A stretch of 64,000 nucleotides of DNA from Arthrobacter sp. 9AX (lineage in GTDB: Bacteria > Actinomycetota > Actinomycetes > Actinomycetales > Micrococcaceae): contig NZ_LR733293.1 in NCBI RefSeq assembly GCF_902506095.1, positions 1,967,034 to 2,031,033 on the forward strand. The letters run 5' to 3'. Numbering within the stretch: position 1 is the first letter of the stretch; every line of letters begins with the position of its first letter. The notes beneath the pieces were generated by a model that saw only the letters and a program-made list of their open reading frames with translations, did no database searches and was not told where the DNA came from. A program made the position numbers and the translations under genes. Of this stretch, positions 53,621 through 62,388 are shown one piece after another.

Positions 53621-54537
53621 GGGTCCTTTTCGCGGGCACCCCCGCTGTCGCCGTCCCCTCCCTCAATGCGCTCGTCGAAGCAGGCTTCAACGTTGTTGCC
53701 GTCCTCACCAGGCCGGACGCCCCCATCGGGCGGAAACGCGTGCTCACCCCGTCTCCGGTTGCAGCACGGGCAGCCGAGCTGGGGATCGACGTTATCCGTG
53801 CCGCCAGGATTGATGCGGAGGCCATCGACAGCATCAAGGCGGCCGCCCCCGACGTCGCCGCGATTGTGGCCTACGGCGGGCTGGTTCCCCCGGCTGCCCT
53901 GGGCATTCCCCGGCATGGCTGGATCAACCTGCACTTCTCCCTCCTTCCCGCCTGGCGTGGAGCTGCTCCCGTGCAGCGGGCCGTGATGGCAGGCGACGAC
54001 ATTACGGGGGCGGTGACCTTCCAGCTGGAGGAGGGCTTGGACACGGGTCCGGTGTTCGGGACACTGACGGAAACGGTTGGCCCGGAGGACACCGCCGGGG
54101 TGCTTCTGGAACGGCTGTCCCACAGCGGTGCCGTGCTGCTCGCCCGGACCCTGTCCGCCATTGAGGCCGGGAAGGCGGCCGCTGTTCCGCAAACCGGTGA
54201 TGTCTCGCTGGCCCCCAAGCTGACGCTCGACGACGGCCGGCTGGACTGGAAGCACCCGGCCCTGGCCATCGGACGGCAGGCGCGGGGAGCCACTCCCGAA
54301 CCGGGAGCATGGACTGTCCTGGCCGGCCAGCGCGTCAAGTTGGAACCTGTCAGGCTGCGGCCGGATGTTGACAGCCTGCCGCCCGGATCCGTGTCTATGG
54401 ACGGCAAAAGCGTGCTGGTGGGAACCGGCTCGCACGCCGTGGAGCTGACCCGGGTCCAGCCCGCCGGCAAAAAGATGATGGCCGCTGCCGACTGGGCACG
54501 CGGCATGGCTTCCCTTGAAAGTGTGGTGTTCGAATGA
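53617..54537 (+). CDS. fmt: Methionyl-tRNA formyltransferase
   Basis: A 306-aa enzyme that formylates initiator Met-tRNA using 10-formyl-THF. The N-terminal domain has VLFAGTPAVAVPSL and the active-site region LHFSLLPAWRGAAPVQ, with the catalytic aspartate in the following EEGLDTGPVF. A C-terminal tRNA-binding OB domain begins near residue 205. It starts with GTG inside the def stop and overlaps rsmB by 4 nt. Confidence 0.95.
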   Translation: MRVLFAGTPAVAVPSLNALVEAGFNVVAVLTRPDAPIGRKRVLTPSPVAARAAELGIDVIRAARIDAEAIDSIKAAAPDVAAIVAYGGLVPPAALGIPRHGWINLHFSLLPAWRGAAPVQRAVMAGDDITGAVTFQLEEGLDTGPVFGTLTETVGPEDTAGVLLERLSHSGAVLLARTLSAIEAGKAAAVPQTGDVSLAPKLTLDDGRLDWKHPALAIGRQARGATPEPGAWTVLAGQRVKLEPVRLRPDVDSLPPGSVSMDGKSVLVGTGSHAVELTRVQPAGKKMMAAADWARGMASLESVVFE

Positions 54538-56138
54538 ACGGTTCCGGCGACAACCAGGGCGGCCGCGGAAGAACCGGCGGCGGAAACCCGGGTGGCGGCC
54601 AGCGTGGCGGCCCGGGCGGCGGCCGCGGTAACGGCGGGCCGCGCGATTCGAGCAACCGCAACGCCAAGGGGCGGGAACGGAACCGCACTTCCCAGCGCAG
54701 CTTCACGGACAATGCACCCTCGCAGCGGACCCGAAGGGCCGACCCCGCCCGGCTGGTGGCGTTTGAAGTCCTCCGGGCCGTTGCCGCCGAGGACGCTTAC
54801 GCCAACCTGGTCCTGCCGGCGCGGATCCGCCACCACGGACTGGACAAACGCGACGCCGGCTTCGCCACCGAACTCAGCTACGGGGCCCTGCGTGGCCAGG
54901 GAACGTACGACGCCATCCTGGCCCGCTGCGTTGACCGTCCCCTCGACCAGTTGGACCCCGCCATCCTGGACGCCCTCCGGCTCGGAGCCCACCAGTTGCT
55001 GGCCATGCGCGTTCCTGCCCATGCCGCACTGGACCAGACCGTGGGCCTCGCCCGGGCCGTCATCGGCGCCGGCCCTTCCACGCTCATCAATGCCGTGCTC
55101 CGCAAGGTCACCGCGCATCCCCTTGAGGAGTGGCTCGACCTGCTCGTTGCCGGCGAGTCCGATGACACCAAGGTGGCATCGCTGCGTTACGCCCACCCGG
55201 AGTGGATCGTGCGCGCCATGCGCCAGTCGCTGGTGGCGCACGGACGTCCCGCCTCCGAAATCAACGACCTTTTGGAAGCCGACAACGCCGCCCCGGTAGT
55301 CAACCTGGTGGCGCTGCCGGGCATCGGAAGCCTCGACGAGGCCCTGGAGAACGGCGCTGCCCCCGGCGAACTCGTGGAAGGCTCCGCCCTTTCCAGCGGA
55401 GGAGACCTGGGCCGGCTCGCCTCGGTCAGGGAGGGCAGCACCAGGGTGCAGGACGTCGGCTCACAGCTGGTGGCACGCGCCATGGCCGCCGTCGACCTCG
55501 GCGGCCACGATCCTGACGACGCAGCCGCGGCCGGCGGCACCGAGGCATGGCTGGACCTGTGCGCAGGCCCGGGCGGCAAAGCCGCGCTGCTCGGTGCGCT
55601 GGCCAACCAAAGGGGTGCCACGCTGCTGGCGAATGAGCCCGCGCCGCACCGGGCCAAGCTGGTGAGCCAGGCGCTCTCGGCCGTACCCAGGGAAACGTGG
55701 CAGGTGCGCACCGGCGACGGCCGCGACGTCGGCACGGAGAAACCCGAAGCCTTTGATCGGGTCCTCGTGGACGTTCCCTGCAGCGGACTTGGTGCACTTC
55801 GGCGGCGCCCGGAGTCCCGCTGGCGCCGCACGCCCAAGGACCTGGCGGACTTGGGCCCACTCCAGCGCGAGCTGCTTACATCGGCACTGGCCGCCGTCCG
55901 CCCCGGTGGAGTGGTTGCGTATGTGACCTGCTCGCCGCACCCTGCCGAAACCACCGCCGTGGTCACCGATGCACTCCGCAAACGCGATGACCTCGAACTG
56001 CTGGAGGCAGGGCAGGTCCTGGACAGCGTGAGCCTGACCGGGAACCTTGCTGCCGGGCACGGGTCCACCGCCCAGCTGTGGCCCCACATCCACGGCACCG
56101 ACGCCATGTTCCTCGCCCTGATCAGCAAGAAGTCCTGA
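54534..56138 (+). CDS. rsmB: 16S rRNA (cytosine-C5)-methyltransferase RsmB family
   Basis: A 534-aa protein. The first 60 residues are a Gly/Arg/Asn-rich disordered tail like RGG RNA-binding segments. A NusB-like domain (about 65-210) and a SAM-methyltransferase domain follow, with DLCAGPGGKAALLG. The two catalytic cysteines are in VDVPCSGLGALRRRPE and VTCSPHPAET. It makes m5C967-type modification in 16S rRNA. The ATG overlaps the fmt stop. Confidence 0.92.
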   Translation: MNGSGDNQGGRGRTGGGNPGGGQRGGPGGGRGNGGPRDSSNRNAKGRERNRTSQRSFTDNAPSQRTRRADPARLVAFEVLRAVAAEDAYANLVLPARIRHHGLDKRDAGFATELSYGALRGQGTYDAILARCVDRPLDQLDPAILDALRLGAHQLLAMRVPAHAALDQTVGLARAVIGAGPSTLINAVLRKVTAHPLEEWLDLLVAGESDDTKVASLRYAHPEWIVRAMRQSLVAHGRPASEINDLLEADNAAPVVNLVALPGIGSLDEALENGAAPGELVEGSALSSGGDLGRLASVREGSTRVQDVGSQLVARAMAAVDLGGHDPDDAAAAGGTEAWLDLCAGPGGKAALLGALANQRGATLLANEPAPHRAKLVSQALSAVPRETWQVRTGDGRDVGTEKPEAFDRVLVDVPCSGLGALRRRPESRWRRTPKDLADLGPLQRELLTSALAAVRPGGVVAYVTCSPHPAETTAVVTDALRKRDDLELLEAGQVLDSVSLTGNLAAGHGSTAQLWPHIHGTDAMFLALISKKS

Positions 56139-56171
56139 CCCCCCAAACTCCTGTCCGTGAAAGGTTTCCCC

Positions 56172-56849
56172 GTGACGCAATGCTGTATCAACCCGAGCAT
56201 CCTCTCCGCCGACTTCGTGAACCTTGAGGCTGAGCTCAACCGCATCAGCACAGCGGACGCGGTGCACGTGGATGTTATGGACAACCACTTTGTGCCGAAC
56301 CTCACCATCGGGCTGCCGGTGGTGCAGCGGATCCAGGCAGTGAGCCCCGTGCCCCTCGATGCGCACCTGATGATTGCCGACGCCGACCGCTGGGCGCCCG
56401 GCTTCGCCGACGCCGGGCTCGCGTCCGTGACCTTCCACGCCGAAGCTGCCATCGCCCCCATCAAGCTCGCCCGCGAACTGCGGGCAAGGGGTTCGAAGGC
56501 AGGAATGGCCCTGCGTCCCGGGACACCCGTGGAGCCGTACCTGGACATGCTCGAAGAGCTGGACATGCTGCTGATCATGACGGTGGAGCCGGGCTTCGGC
56601 GGCCAGGCGTTCCTGGACCTGACCCTGCCGAAAATCCGGCGCGCCAGGAAGGCCATTGAGGGGTCAGGCATCAAGGTGGCCATCCAGGTGGACGGCGGCA
56701 TCACCGAAGACACCATCACGCGTGCAGCCGAGGCTGGTGCGAACGTCTTCGTCGCCGGCTCCGCCGTGTACGGAGCCGAGGATCCGGCGGCCGCCATCGA
56801 CCGGCTGCGCAGGGCGGGAAGCAAAACGTTACGTTCCGCGGCGGAATAG
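56172..56849 (+). CDS. rpe: Ribulose-phosphate 3-epimerase
   Basis: A 225-aa TIM-barrel enzyme interconverting ribulose 5-phosphate and xylulose 5-phosphate in the pentose phosphate pathway. Motifs are [33 protein letters not shown] and [10 protein letters not shown], with the phosphate-binding end VDGGI...VAGSAVYG. The GTG at 56172 has GAAAGG 7 nt upstream and gives the usual N-terminus; an earlier GTG at 56157 is part of that site. It supplies ribulose 5-phosphate, a riboflavin precursor, to the next operon. Confidence 0.93.
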   Translation: MTQCCINPSILSADFVNLEAELNRISTADAVHVDVMDNHFVPNLTIGLPVVQRIQAVSPVPLDAHLMIADADRWAPGFADAGLASVTFHAEAAIAPIKLARELRARGSKAGMALRPGTPVEPYLDMLEELDMLLIMTVEPGFGGQAFLDLTLPKIRRARKAIEGSGIKVAIQVDGGITEDTITRAAEAGANVFVAGSAVYGAEDPAAAIDRLRRAGSKTLRSAAE

Positions 56850-56890
56850 CCGGGAGCACTCCCTCGTTATGGCAGAATAGCAACACACAT

Positions 56891-57036
56891 ACGTGCTCCG
56901 GGGTCGGTGTAAGTCCGAACCGGCGGTGACAGTCCGCGACCCGCGAGCCGGTGCTTCCCCAGGGAGGACACCGGCGGACGGTTGAACCGGTGAAATTCCG
57001 GTACCGACAGTTAAAGTCTGGATGAGAGAAGCACGT
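56891..57036 (+). promoter_or_regulatory. FMN riboswitch (RFN element)
   Basis: All conserved parts are present: GGGGTCGGTG, AAGTCCGAACCGGCGGT, AGTCCGCGACCCG, CCGGCGGACGGTTGAACCGG, and ACCGACAGTTAAAGTCTGGATG. P1 pairs ACGTGCT (56891-56897) with AGCACGT (57030-57036). It senses FMN and shuts down the rib operon. Confidence 0.97.
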
Positions 57037-57048
57037 ACAGCTGTTTCT

Positions 57049-57067
57049 GCGGCGCCCTGCGCGCCGC
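57049..57067 (+). promoter_or_regulatory. Hairpin in the riboswitch expression platform
   Basis: 7-bp stem GCGGCGC / GCGCCGC with a 5-nt loop, 12 nt after the aptamer, without a T run. It may take part in the switch, by termination or by blocking translation. Confidence 0.45.
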
Positions 57068-57133
57068 GGCCATCTGCTGTCGTATACCCCCGGAGCCATC
57101 GCGGTTCGAGAGGGAAGGAACGACACAAGCACC

Positions 57134-57217
57134 ATGAACCGTTTGCGATGGCTCTTTGAGGCCACTACTCCTGCTGCCGGCATGACTGCCGTCCCTACCA
57201 TCGAGGCCGCCGCGTGA
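57134..57217 (+). CDS. 27-codon leader ORF coupled to ribD
   Basis: ATG 57134 encodes MNRLRWLFEATTPAAG followed by 11 residues, ending in TGA that overlaps the ribD GTG (GTGA). A purine run, GGAAGGAA (57112-57119), lies 14 nt upstream, rather far. The ribD site GAGG (57203-57206) lies inside this ORF. It may therefore couple ribD translation to the leader downstream of the riboswitch. The peptide itself has no recognised function. Confidence 0.4.
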   Translation: MNRLRWLFEATTPAAGMTAVPTIEAAA

Positions 57218-58329
57218 CGGCCGGAGTGGTCACAGCCTTCACGGCTGCCGAGACTACCGCCATGGAAACCGCCCTCAAGGCGGCCCTCAACGGTCCCCGC
57301 GGCGCGAATCCCCTGGTGGGTGCCGTCGTCGTAAGCCCTGAAGGACGCGAACTGGTGACCGGCTTCCACCGCGGCGCCGGCACCGCCCACGCCGAGGCTG
57401 ACGCCATTGCCCAGGCAACTGCCGCCGGGATCGACCTCTCCGGCTGCACCATGCTGGTCACCCTGGAGCCCTGCAACCACATCGGCCGCACCGGCCCCTG
57501 CGCCCAGGCGATCATTGACGCCGGCATCACGGACGTCGTCTACGCTGTGGACGATCCCCACGATCCCGCGGCCGGCGGGGCAGCCACCCTCCGGGAAGCG
57601 GGCGTCCGCGTCCGCAGTGGACTTGGAGCCGGCGAAGCGCTGGACCTGAACCGGCAATGGTTCGAGGCTGTGGCCGCAAAACGCCCTTTCGTCACGCTCC
57701 ACATCGCCCAGACGCTGGACAGCCGCATCGCCGCCGAGGACGGCACCAGCCAGTGGATCTCCTGCCCGGAATCGCTGGCCGACAACCACGCCCTGCGGGG
57801 ACGCATCGACGCCATCCTCGTGGGCACGCAGACCGTACTGGTGGACAACCCCCGGCTTACCGCAAGGGACCGTGCCGGCACACCCGCCGGGAAACAGCCT
57901 GTGCGTGCCGTCATGGGGCTCCGCGACATTCCAGCGGACGCCGCCGTCCGTGGAACCGATGGCCGTGTGGTGCACCTGCCCACCCGCGATCCCCGTGAAG
58001 CCCTGTCCAGCCTGTATGGGAGCGGTACCCGCCACCTGATGGTGGAAGGCGGATCGCGCATCCTCAGCGCATTCCTCGCGGCGGGACTGGTGGACGAACT
58101 CATTGTCTACCTGGCCCCCACACTGCTCGGCTCCGGCACTCCTGCCCTCACCGGCCTGGGCATCACCACACTCGCCGATGCACAGCACTGGGAGTGGGAC
58201 ACGTCCGACGGCGGCGCCGTCCGGACGCTGGGCCGTGACCTCAGACTCCACCTCAGACCGCAACGCCCCGTTGCCCTCGACCCACAACCGTCCCGCGCCA
58301 CCGCGGAGCAAGCCCAGGGAGGCTACTGA
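57214..58329 (+). CDS. ribD: Bifunctional riboflavin deaminase/reductase RibD
   Basis: A 371-aa two-domain enzyme. The N-terminal deaminase (about 8-140) has the zinc motifs HAEADAI and TLEPCNHIGRTGPC. The C-terminal reductase (about 155-350) has TLDSRIAAEDGTSQWIS and LMVEGGSRIL. It performs the second and third steps from GTP to riboflavin. The GTG at 57214 has GAGG 7 nt upstream. The C-terminal 25 residues are an unstructured tail. It overlaps ribE by one base. Confidence 0.95.
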   Translation: MTAGVVTAFTAAETTAMETALKAALNGPRGANPLVGAVVVSPEGRELVTGFHRGAGTAHAEADAIAQATAAGIDLSGCTMLVTLEPCNHIGRTGPCAQAIIDAGITDVVYAVDDPHDPAAGGAATLREAGVRVRSGLGAGEALDLNRQWFEAVAAKRPFVTLHIAQTLDSRIAAEDGTSQWISCPESLADNHALRGRIDAILVGTQTVLVDNPRLTARDRAGTPAGKQPVRAVMGLRDIPADAAVRGTDGRVVHLPTRDPREALSSLYGSGTRHLMVEGGSRILSAFLAAGLVDELIVYLAPTLLGSGTPALTGLGITTLADAQHWEWDTSDGGAVRTLGRDLRLHLRPQRPVALDPQPSRATAEQAQGGY

Positions 58330-58973
58330 TGTTTACCGGAATTATTGCCGAGCAGGGGCAGGTCCTGTCCGTGGACAAGGACGGCGACGCCAGTGCCACC
58401 CTCCGGCTGCGTGCGCCAGGCACCACCGAAGGGCTCGCCCTGGGCGGCTCCATCGCGGTCAACGGCGTATGCCTGACGGCCACCGAGATTGAAGGCAAGG
58501 AATTCAGCGTGGACGTGATGGGGGAGACCCTGGTCCGCAGCACCATCGGCGAACTCGCGCCCGGTGACGCCGTCAACCTCGAACGGTGCGTGCCCGCCGG
58601 CGGACGGCTCGACGGACACGTGGTCCAGGGCCACGTGGACGGCGTCGGCGTGCTGCTGGAACGCGAACCCCTGGGCAACTGGGACCGGCTCCGCTTCGGC
58701 GTCCCCGCGAACCTGGCCCGCTACATCGCCGAGAAGGGCTCCATTGCCATCGACGGCGTGTCCCTCACCGTGACGGCCGTCAGCCCGGCGGAAGAGCGGG
58801 ATCCGTGGTTTGAGGTGGGCCTGATCCCCACCACCCTGGCCGAAACCGGCCTCGGTACCAAAGGCACCGGCAGCCGCGTGAACCTGGAAGTTGACGTCCT
58901 GGCCAAGTACACCGAACGCCTGCTGGCGTTCCGCACGGCAGCGCCCGCCGCTGTTGAAGGAGGAGCACAATGA
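58329..58973 (+). CDS. ribE: Riboflavin synthase, alpha chain
   Basis: A 214-aa enzyme made of two lumazine-binding beta-barrel repeats. The first starts MFTGIIAEQG with GLALGGSIAVNGVCLT; the second has GGRLDGHVVQGHVDGVG and SIAIDGVSLTV. It dismutates two lumazines into riboflavin, with RibH making the lumazine. Its ATG overlaps the ribD stop and its 3' end overlaps ribB by 4 nt. Confidence 0.95.
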   Translation: MFTGIIAEQGQVLSVDKDGDASATLRLRAPGTTEGLALGGSIAVNGVCLTATEIEGKEFSVDVMGETLVRSTIGELAPGDAVNLERCVPAGGRLDGHVVQGHVDGVGVLLEREPLGNWDRLRFGVPANLARYIAEKGSIAIDGVSLTVTAVSPAEERDPWFEVGLIPTTLAETGLGTKGTGSRVNLEVDVLAKYTERLLAFRTAAPAAVEGGAQ

Positions 58974-59710
58974 ACGCCGCCGTACGAGTCGAACCCGAGG
59001 TGGCCGCCGTGGCGCCCCCACCTGCCCAGGAGGCCGCTGCGGTGCCGTTGAACAGCATCGAGGAAGCCGTGCAGGCCTTCGCCGCCGGCAGGCCCGTACT
59101 CGCCGTGGACAACGAAGACAGGGAAAACGAAGGCGACATCATTTTCGCCGCGCAGTTCGCCACCCCGGCGCTGATGGGTTGGACCATCCGGTACAGCTCC
59201 GGCGTTATTTGTGTCCCGCTGTCCGGCGAACGCGCCGATGCCCTGGCACTGCCTCCCATGGTGGAAGTGAACGAGGACGCCAAGGGCACCGCCTACACGG
59301 TGTCCTGCGATGCCGCTGTGGGCGTCAGCACCGGAATTTCCGCCACGGACCGTGCCCTCACCGCAAGGGTGCTCGCGGATCCCCGGTCCGTACCGTCGTC
59401 CGTGACCCGTCCCGGGCATATTTTCCCGCTGCGCGCGGTTGACGGTGGTGTGCGGGAACGTCCCGGCCACACCGAAGCCGCTGTGGACCTGTGCCGCCTG
59501 GCCGGCCTGGAACCTGTAGCTGTGATCGCCGAAGTTGTTTATGACGACGGCGAAATGATGCGGCTGGACGGGCTCCGTGCCTTCGCTGCTGAACACGGAT
59601 GCCCCCTGATTTCGATTAAGGACCTGGTGGCCTACCTCGGCACGGCGGGCACAACGTCTGACGGCAACACCCGGGCAGGACGCGCGGGCGGAGAAGAGGA
59701 GATACGATGA
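58970..59710 (+). CDS. ribB: 3,4-dihydroxy-2-butanone-4-phosphate synthase
   Basis: A 246-aa enzyme that converts ribulose 5-phosphate to the four-carbon riboflavin precursor. The acidic active-site loop DNEDRENEGDI (about 44-54), RPGHIFPLRAVDGG and GHTEAAVDL are present. The N-terminal 25 residues are Ala/Pro-rich. In many actinobacteria this domain is fused to RibA. Here a stop codon ends it 4 nt into ribA, so the two are separate but coupled proteins. Confidence 0.94.
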   Translation: MNAAVRVEPEVAAVAPPPAQEAAAVPLNSIEEAVQAFAAGRPVLAVDNEDRENEGDIIFAAQFATPALMGWTIRYSSGVICVPLSGERADALALPPMVEVNEDAKGTAYTVSCDAAVGVSTGISATDRALTARVLADPRSVPSSVTRPGHIFPLRAVDGGVRERPGHTEAAVDLCRLAGLEPVAVIAEVVYDDGEMMRLDGLRAFAAEHGCPLISIKDLVAYLGTAGTTSDGNTRAGRAGGEEEIR

Positions 59711-60477
59711 CGGCTTCCGGAGCTTCGGGCAACGGCCACCTGCCTGATTCAGGCAACGGCCACCACAAGGCTGACCACGGCCACCAAAAGGCGGAGTCGG
59801 GCAACGGCCGGGTCCCCCATCCGGTCAGCGGCGGGCCCATCGTGCAGCTGCCCACGGCCTTCGGCGATTTTGTGGCCCAGGCGTGGACTGACCTGGTCAC
59901 CGGCCATGAACACCTCGCGGTCAGCTCGCCCAACCCGCCCCAGGACGGGAAGGCGCCCCTGGTCCGGCTGCACTCCGAGTGCCTCACCGGGGATGTCTTT
60001 GGTTCATACCGCTGCGACTGCGGCGAGCAGCTGGCCTATGCGCTGGAAATGATCCGTGAGCACGGCGGAACCCTGCTGTACCTGCGCGGGCAGGAGGGCA
60101 GGGGCATCGGCCTGGCCAACAAGATCAAGGCCTACGCGCTCCAGGAAGCAGGCTTCGACACCGTGGAGGCCAACGAACAGCTCGGCCTGCCCGTGGATGC
60201 CCGCTGCTACAAGGCGGCCGCCCAGGTGCTGGCCGAGATGGGGCTGCATGAGGTGCGGCTCCTGAGCAACAACCCGGACAAGCAGAACAGGCTGGCCAAA
60301 GCAGGCGTCAAGGTGGTGGAAATGGTCCCCACCGAGGTGCCCTCACGCGACCAGAACATCCGGTACCTGCAGACCAAAAAAGACCGTATGGAGCACCGCC
60401 TGGTCCTGGGCGACCACGTGGGTGGCGCGGTGCCCGTCACCAGCCCCGGCAGTTCCTTTGACCACGAACAAGACTGA
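59707..60477 (+). CDS. ribA: GTP cyclohydrolase II
   Basis: A 256-aa zinc enzyme opening GTP, the committed step of riboflavin synthesis. Zinc ligands lie in HSECLTGDVFGSYRCDCGEQL (shown as HSECLTGD and RCDCGE), with RGQEGRGIGL and the end VPTEVPSRDQNIRYL. The N-terminal 35 residues are unusual: His/Gly-rich repeats of the GNGH type, mirrored by GGCAACGGCCACC repeats in the DNA. The enzyme domain begins near residue 44. The ATG overlaps the ribB stop. Confidence 0.95.
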   Translation: MTASGASGNGHLPDSGNGHHKADHGHQKAESGNGRVPHPVSGGPIVQLPTAFGDFVAQAWTDLVTGHEHLAVSSPNPPQDGKAPLVRLHSECLTGDVFGSYRCDCGEQLAYALEMIREHGGTLLYLRGQEGRGIGLANKIKAYALQEAGFDTVEANEQLGLPVDARCYKAAAQVLAEMGLHEVRLLSNNPDKQNRLAKAGVKVVEMVPTEVPSRDQNIRYLQTKKDRMEHRLVLGDHVGGAVPVTSPGSSFDHEQD

Positions 60478-60528
60478 CCAGCACATCCTGCTGCCTACCC
60501 AACACAACGAACGGAACAGTACTGACCT

Positions 60529-61017
60529 ATGAGCGGACACGGCGCCCCCGACATCGACCTCACCACCCTCAACCCGGCCGAAACGTCCCAGCTGAAGCTG
60601 GCGATCGTCGCAGCCAGCTGGCACACCCAGATCATGGACGGACTCCTGGACGGCGCCCTGCGCGCCGCCAAGGACGCCGGCATCGCCGAGCCCACCGTCC
60701 TGCGGGTCCCGGGCAGCTTTGAGCTGCCGGTGGCAGCCGCGCGGCTGGCACCGCACTTCGACGCCGTGGTGGCCCTCGGCGTTGTGATCCGCGGCGGTAC
60801 GCCGCACTTTGAGTACGTCTGCCAGGCCGCGACGTCGGGACTCACCGACGTCAGCGTCCGTACCGGCGTCCCGGTGGGCTTTGGCGTCCTGACCTGCGAC
60901 ACCGAACAGCAGGGCCTGGACCGTGCCGGGCTCCCCGGCTCGAAGGAAGACAAAGGCCACGAGGCCGTGACCGCTGCGCTGGCCACCGCCGTCGTCCTGA
61001 AGCAGTACGGCAACTAG
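60529..61017 (+). CDS. ribH: 6,7-dimethyl-8-ribityllumazine synthase
   Basis: A 162-aa enzyme condensing the RibB and RibD products into lumazine. The typical segments are [45 protein letters not shown] and [12 protein letters not shown]. These proteins usually form 60-subunit or pentameric shells that can enclose RibE. It ends the rib operon, 51 nt after ribA, and is followed by a stem-loop. Confidence 0.96.
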   Translation: MSGHGAPDIDLTTLNPAETSQLKLAIVAASWHTQIMDGLLDGALRAAKDAGIAEPTVLRVPGSFELPVAAARLAPHFDAVVALGVVIRGGTPHFEYVCQAATSGLTDVSVRTGVPVGFGVLTCDTEQQGLDRAGLPGSKEDKGHEAVTAALATAVVLKQYGN

Positions 61018-61026
61018 CGGCTGCGG

Positions 61027-61065
61027 TGACGGGCGCGTGTGTGTTCACTCACATCGCGCCCGTCA
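61027..61065 (+). terminator. Stem-loop after the rib operon
   Basis: Perfect 11-bp arms TGACGGGCGCG / CGCGCCCGTCA with a 17-nt loop and no T run. Confidence 0.65.
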
Positions 61066-61116
61066 TGCGACGGCCCGACAGGCGCCCTTTGGGCCGCAGC
61101 AAGTAGGCTGGAGGGC

Positions 61117-61380
61117 GTGAAGAATTTCGAGACGCTGTTCGCTGAGCTCAGCGAGAAGGCAGCCACCCGCCCGGAAGGCTCCCGCACCGTCGCTGAATTG
61201 GACTCCGGTGTCCACGGCATCGGCAAGAAAGTCGTTGAAGAAGCAGCCGAAGTATGGATGGCTGCCGAATATGAATCCGATGAAGCGGCGGCCGAGGAAA
61301 TTTCCCAGCTGCTGTACCACCTGCAGGTTCTGATGCTCGCCAAGGGCCTGACCCTGGAAGACGTCTACAAGCATCTGTAG
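61117..61380 (+). CDS. hisE: Phosphoribosyl-ATP diphosphatase
   Basis: An 87-aa enzyme for the second step of histidine synthesis. The MazG-like helical fold has the conserved [15 protein letters not shown] and [12 protein letters not shown] with the acidic metal-binding residues. A TAGGCT box at 61104-61109 lies 7 nt before the GTG, so the message is probably leaderless; the purine run in between is too close to serve as a binding site. It heads the hisE-hisG-hisF run. Confidence 0.94.
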   Translation: MKNFETLFAELSEKAATRPEGSRTVAELDSGVHGIGKKVVEEAAEVWMAAEYESDEAAAEEISQLLYHLQVLMLAKGLTLEDVYKHL

Positions 61381-61470
61381 CCACCGTTCCGGCGCGCCCC
61401 GTGCGGCCGGTTCCTGCCGTGGCCTGAATTGCTTGAACCCCTAGACATTCCACACCAGAAAGATCTCCCC

Positions 61471-62331
61471 ATGCTGCGAGTTGCCGTTCCCAATAAAGGT
61501 TCCCTGTCCGAAGCCGCCTCCGCGATGCTGTCCGAAGCCGGTTACCGCCAGCGCCGCGACACCCGTGAACTGGTGATGGTGGACCCGGACAACGACATCG
61601 AGTTCTTCTTCCTCCGCCCTCGCGACATCGCCGTGTACGTCGGCCAGGGAACGCTCGACGTCGGCATCACCGGACGTGACCTGCTGCTGGACGCCGAGGT
61701 GGAGGCAGAGGAACTGCTTCCCCTTGGATTCGCCGCCTCCACGTTCCGCTTCGCCGGTCCGGTAGGGGATTTCGCCAAGGTTGAAGAACTTGAGGGCAAG
61801 CGGCTGGCCACCAGCTATGACGGCCTGCTCCGCGGTTACCTGGCCGAACGCGGCGTCAACGCCAAGGTGGTTCGCCTGGACGGTGCCGTGGAGTCCTCGG
61901 TCCGGCTGGGCGTTGCCGACGCCATCGCGGACGTTGTGGAAACCGGTAACACCCTCAAAGCCGCCGGCATGGAAATCTTCGGTGAGCCGATCCTCAAGTC
62001 CGAGGCCGTCCTGATCCGGCGGACCGGCGACGGCGGCGCCGCCAACGGCACGGCCAAGGAGATCGAGGTGCTGATCCGCCGCCTGCAGGGTGTGCTGGTG
62101 GCGCGCCAGTACGTCCTGATGGACTACGACATCCGCAAGGAACTCGTGGAGCAGGCCGCTTCGCTGACTCCCGGCCTGGAATCGCCCACGGTCTCGCCGC
62201 TGCGTGATTCGGACTGGGTAGCCGTACGGTCCATGGTGCCCAAGCGGGAAACCAACCGGATCATGGATGAGCTCTACGACCTCGGGGCCCGCGCCATCCT
62301 GGTCAGCAGCATCCACGCCTGCCGCATCTGA
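61471..62331 (+). CDS. hisG: ATP phosphoribosyltransferase (long form)
   Basis: A 286-aa enzyme for the first and regulated step of histidine synthesis. The N-terminal catalytic lobes have LRVAVPNKGSLSEAA and the PRPP-binding stretch DAIADVVETGNTLKAAG. A C-terminal ACT-like domain (about 215-286), present in the long form, is where histidine inhibits the enzyme. I chose the ATG at 61471 from the family start. It lies 90 nt after hisE. Confidence 0.95.
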   Translation: MLRVAVPNKGSLSEAASAMLSEAGYRQRRDTRELVMVDPDNDIEFFFLRPRDIAVYVGQGTLDVGITGRDLLLDAEVEAEELLPLGFAASTFRFAGPVGDFAKVEELEGKRLATSYDGLLRGYLAERGVNAKVVRLDGAVESSVRLGVADAIADVVETGNTLKAAGMEIFGEPILKSEAVLIRRTGDGGAANGTAKEIEVLIRRLQGVLVARQYVLMDYDIRKELVEQAASLTPGLESPTVSPLRDSDWVAVRSMVPKRETNRIMDELYDLGARAILVSSIHACRI

Positions 62332-62388
62332 TTCCAGCCAGCGAATCCAGCGCAGCGACACCCACCCCAGATTTCCCAGGAGTTTCCC

